Positions 15,900 to 18,127 of a DNA stretch of 18,127 bases are shown one piece after another. This stretch comes from Bacteroidales bacterium (GTDB lineage Bacteria > Bacteroidota > Bacteroidia > Bacteroidales > Paludibacteraceae), in NCBI GenBank assembly GCA_900769555.1, contig CAAGHA010000138.1, positions 1 through 18,127 of the forward strand, given 5' to 3'. Numbering within the stretch: position 1 is the first letter of the stretch; every line of letters starts with the position of its first letter. The notes under the pieces are model-generated. The model saw only the letters and a program-made list of their open reading frames with translations, was not told where the DNA came from and did not search any database. The position numbers and the translations under genes were made by a program.

Positions 15900-15991
15900 A
15901 TTAAAGACATGTTATATATTACAGGTCCAATTCATACGACAAGCAAGATTCATCGTTCAAAGACTTTAACAAATATGTAGAGTATCGGAAG

Positions 15992-16021
15992 TTGTATGAA
16001 GACAATTCAAATAAATCTTTG
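15992..16021 (+). promoter_or_regulatory. Possible promoter of the HEPN gene pair
   Basis: AATCTTTG (16014-16021) differs from the -7 element TAnnTTTG at its first base, and a TTG (15992-15994) lies 19 bases upstream. It is a weak match in the 165-base gap after rloB, so readthrough from rloAB is also possible. Confidence 0.3.
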
Positions 16022-16064
16022 ATTACGTTCTCAATACGGAAATGTAAAAATAAATTTAAACAAT

Positions 16065-16421
16065 ATGAGAATTATATTAAGCACAGAAAACTCTTTAACT
16101 GCAATGAGGTTAAGAGAACAGATAATTAAATCCGTAAAAGGTGAAATAGTCGGATTATCAATTGAAACTTGGTCTTATATCAGGTCTAGTGACAATTTTG
16201 ATATTCTATACCATGATCCAATACAATATATGCAAGATCCATCTAAAAATGTGCTCTTTAAACTGGAAATAGACGGCTCTAATGTATTGTTGTCTTCTGT
16301 TTGGTGGAAAAAGAATCCAGAACCCCAATATGAAATAGTGTGTCTCCACACTGGACGTTTAACAGAAATGCTTCTAAGATATTTTAGGGGCAAATATATC
16401 AAGTTTACTGTTTTTGAATAA
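16065..16421 (+). CDS. Small unknown protein upstream of the HEPN gene, 118 aa
   Basis: I do not recognise this protein. It is soluble, has no signal peptide or membrane segment, and has an alternating strand/helix pattern (MRIILSTENS, EIVGLSIETWSYI, VLFKLEIDGSNVLLSSVWW, YEIVCLHTGRL, YIKFTVFE). The WW pair and the IETW segment suggest a small alpha/beta fold. It ends 11 bases before the HEPN gene, so the two are very likely co-transcribed. In toxin-antitoxin and abortive-infection pairs a small partner commonly precedes a HEPN toxin, so an antitoxin or regulator role is possible but is not shown by any motif. Confidence 0.65.
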   Translation: MRIILSTENSLTAMRLREQIIKSVKGEIVGLSIETWSYIRSSDNFDILYHDPIQYMQDPSKNVLFKLEIDGSNVLLSSVWWKKNPEPQYEIVCLHTGRLTEMLLRYFRGKYIKFTVFE

Positions 16422-16432
16422 TTTGTACGACT

Positions 16433-17734
16433 ATGGCTAATCAAAACAACACCACAGAAGTCAATCCATATATTCAGGAAATTTCAGACAATTTGAATTT
16501 GTTTATCGAAAACATAAATTGTCTTTGCGAAACGTTTGGCTATAGCGAAGGTATGCTAAATCAGCAAAAGCAAAAAGCAGATAAAGCTTATGCCGATTTC
16601 ATCACACCTTATAGAAAAGAGCACGAAAATGGACCTATCCTAGATATACCACATGAAAAGTTAAGGAACTTCAAGAAATATGAGAGGAAGAAGAAGAGAG
16701 CAGAAAAGGCATTCCAGCTTATACCGCCGACATATATTGTTTCTGCAGTTTCTATTTTCGATTCTTTCCTTGCTGGGCTTATACGGTGTATTTATAATCT
16801 CAAGCCAGAGTTACTGCTTGATAGTAATATGCACTTTTTGTATAGAGAATTAGTTAATTATGTTACTTTAAAAGAGGTAAAAAAAACAATAATTGATGCT
16901 ACTATAGATAAACTATTCAGAGATTCTCACACAGAGCAAATTGCCTGGATAGAAAAGTCTATAGACATTAATACTCTCAGAAAATTTGCCAATTGGCCCC
17001 AATATATTGAATTGACAGAAAGACGCAATCTATTTGTGCATTCCGATGGGGTTGTTTCTTCTCAATACATTAACGAATGCCAAAAGGCTGGATATAATGT
17101 AGAAAACATATCCATAGGAAGTCAATTGTCTGCGGATAAAATGTATTTTGACCAATCCTACAATCTGCTGTATGAGATGGCTATTATGCTGACTCAAATT
17201 CTAATTAATAAATTATATTTAGGAAAATACAGTGATGACACTAGTGAGCGTGATAATATTCTCATTACGTGTGTTTTTGATTTGATTGTAGATAAACATT
17301 ACGAGATTGCAATAAACATCTCAAATTTTGCGCGTGACAGTAAAACATTCAAACGTAATCTTAAGGATAAAGCATTCATAGAACTGAATTTAGCTCAAGC
17401 TTACAAATGGTCGAATAAACCAGATAATTGTAAAGCATTATTAGATTCGATGGATGTCTCAGCAATGAATGATGCTCTGAAAATTCCTAAATTAACATTG
17501 GAGGATAATTTTAGTGAAGTATATCCTTTGATGATAACAGTTGGCGATAGAAACGAAATTTTAAAGAAGGAATCTTATAGAGATTGGCCTATATTTAAGG
17601 AAATTCGAAAGGAAAAAGAATTCGCAGATACGTTCAAGAGGATATTCAATGAAGAGCTTGTTGAATCAAACACGACTATCAAAGTAGAGGCTTCGGATAA
17701 TCCAACAAGTGAAAAGGATATTGTCTCAGATTAA
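16433..17734 (+). CDS. HEPN-domain protein with Rx4H motif, putative abortive-infection ribonuclease, 433 aa
   Basis: The central helical region (about 98-260) contains TYIVSAVSIFDSFLAGLIRCI, whose helix resembles the first HEPN helix, and later ERRNLFVHSDGVVSSQYI. The latter fits the HEPN Rx4-6H active site (Arg198, four residues, His203) and the usual RNxxVHxxGxVxxxY context. HEPN proteins with this motif are metal-independent RNases, common as toxins and defence effectors. The N-terminal part (1-97) is helical and rich in Lys and Glu, with probable coiled coil at 40-95. The C-terminal part (270-410) has TPR-like helix pairs (for example VDKHYEIAINISNFARD). The tail is acidic and disordered. 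Placement beside RloAB and E2-E1-JAB supports a defence role. Target RNA and trigger are unknown. Confidence 0.72.
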   Translation: MANQNNTTEVNPYIQEISDNLNLFIENINCLCETFGYSEGMLNQQKQKADKAYADFITPYRKEHENGPILDIPHEKLRNFKKYERKKKRAEKAFQLIPPTYIVSAVSIFDSFLAGLIRCIYNLKPELLLDSNMHFLYRELVNYVTLKEVKKTIIDATIDKLFRDSHTEQIAWIEKSIDINTLRKFANWPQYIELTERRNLFVHSDGVVSSQYINECQKAGYNVENISIGSQLSADKMYFDQSYNLLYEMAIMLTQILINKLYLGKYSDDTSERDNILITCVFDLIVDKHYEIAINISNFARDSKTFKRNLKDKAFIELNLAQAYKWSNKPDNCKALLDSMDVSAMNDALKIPKLTLEDNFSEVYPLMITVGDRNEILKKESYRDWPIFKEIRKEKEFADTFKRIFNEELVESNTTIKVEASDNPTSEKDIVSD

Positions 17735-17771
17735 ACTAACGAGTATTTCGGCCTAGTTGCTATCAATACAA

Positions 17772-17852
17772 TGCTAAACTCAGGCGGAAACTGCATTTTT
17801 TCATCAGTTTCCGCCCGAAACTATTAGTACGAAGTTTAGCAAATTACTTCGT
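17772..17852. terminator. Nested hairpins, possible two-way terminator
   Basis: The inner stem is a perfect 11-bp pair, GGCGGAAACTG (17783-17793) and CAGTTTCCGCC (17805-17815), with a T-rich loop. An outer 9-bp pair, TGCTAAACT (17772-17780) and AGTTTAGCA (17833-17841), can close around it. An alternative stem ACGAAGT/ACTTCGT (17829-17835, 17846-17852) competes with the outer one. There is no clear T-run on either side. It lies between the end of the HEPN gene and the end of a minus-strand gene remnant, so ending transcription from both sides is plausible. Confidence 0.5.
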
Positions 17853-17906
17853 TACAATATCATACAATGACTTGTAGTCCTTGGCAACGTCGTAAATGTA
17901 GACCTA
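17844..17906 (-). pseudogene. C-terminal remnant of an unidentified gene
   Basis: On the minus strand a short coding-like stretch, VYIYDVAKDYKSLYDIVTK, ends in TAA at 17844-17846. Its codons are like those of the neighbouring genes. The frame is stopped at once upstream (TAG at 17907-17909), exactly where repeat copy 3 and the palindrome GACCTATAGGTC (17901-17912) begin. It may be the tail of a gene whose front was lost when the repeat or a rearrangement arrived. It is too short to name, and chance cannot be ruled out. Confidence 0.35.
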
Positions 17907-17912
17907 TAGGTC

Positions 17913-18127
17913 AAATTTTATTACTAATTGATTTTGAGTTTCACTCTCTTTTTTTTCGGCATCTTTGAAGCGCTTTTTAACCTATTTTTAAAAATCGCCC
18001 ACAAATATGCTCGAAATAAAATTTTAACAGCTTTTAAAAATATCCATAAAAAGGTATCTTACATTCTAATTAATAATGCAACTCTAATAAGGTAGCTTCT
18101 ATAGATTACGATTTTTGGTAAGTTCTA
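17913..18127. repeat. Intergenic repeat, copy 3 (cut by window edge)
   Basis: This is the third copy of the family. The left end is degenerate (CAAATTTTATT only) and the internal hairpin of copies 1 and 2 is absent. The core TCGGCATCTTTGA and TTTTTAACCT are kept. Positions 17991-18127 match 6744-6880 of copy 2 with a single substitution. The match runs up to the window edge, so the true end is not seen. Confidence 0.78.

Noticed and set aside
17783..17815. Hairpin as an integron attC site
   Set aside because: It is a short perfect stem without the attC core sites or unpaired bases, and no integrase or cassette array is present.
1..18127. tRNA, rRNA, CRISPR array or intact insertion sequence
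   Set aside because: None was recognised on reading both strands; no transposase or recombinase gene is present in the window.

Overview
The window looks like the chromosome of an AT-rich Bacteroidota, most likely a member of Bacteroidales. Three things point there: C-terminal sorting domains of the type IX secretion system (T9SS), promoters of the TAnnTTTG type, and A/T-rich rather than GGAGG-type sequence before start codons. The genus cannot be named from the sequence alone.

Layout. (1) Positions 1-478 (minus strand) hold the 5' part of ilvE, the only housekeeping gene. (2) Positions 940-6522 (minus) hold two tandem, paralogous two-gene units. Each unit has a small exported protein with a T9SS sorting domain, overlapping by ATGA with a large exported beta-helix protein of the carbohydrate-binding Cthe_2159/DUF4353 type. 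Each unit ends in its own hairpin terminator. (3) Positions 6974-9402 hold a broken BspA-like leucine-rich-repeat surface protein, with its 5' end missing and one frameshift. (4) Positions 9672-17734 form a defence island. A minus-strand operon encodes a four-helix membrane protein, a metallo-beta-lactamase-fold hydrolase and an E2-E1-JAB triple fusion, which is a complete ubiquitin-like conjugation/deconjugation module in one chain. Divergent from it on the plus strand are an RloA-type AAA ATPase and an RloB-type Toprim-like protein, then a small unknown protein and a HEPN-domain (Rx4H) protein. (5) Positions 17735-18127 hold nested hairpins, an 18-codon gene remnant and a repeat.

A non-coding repeat family occurs three times (596-905, 6598-6895, 17913 to the window end). 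The second copy is bounded by perfect 19-bp inverted repeats. Copies 2 and 3 share 136 of 137 bases although they lie 11 kb apart. This suggests a MITE-like element that marks the edges of the surface-protein and defence modules.

The most unusual points are as follows. The E2-E1-JAB/hydrolase/membrane-protein operon has no visible ubiquitin-like modifier or nucleotidyltransferase. The divergent promoter region between the two defence operons carries a perfect 14-bp inverted repeat whose arms enclose the minus-strand promoter; it could be a paired operator or an invertible promoter. A HEPN protein with a small upstream partner is consistent with an abortive-infection or toxin-antitoxin pair.
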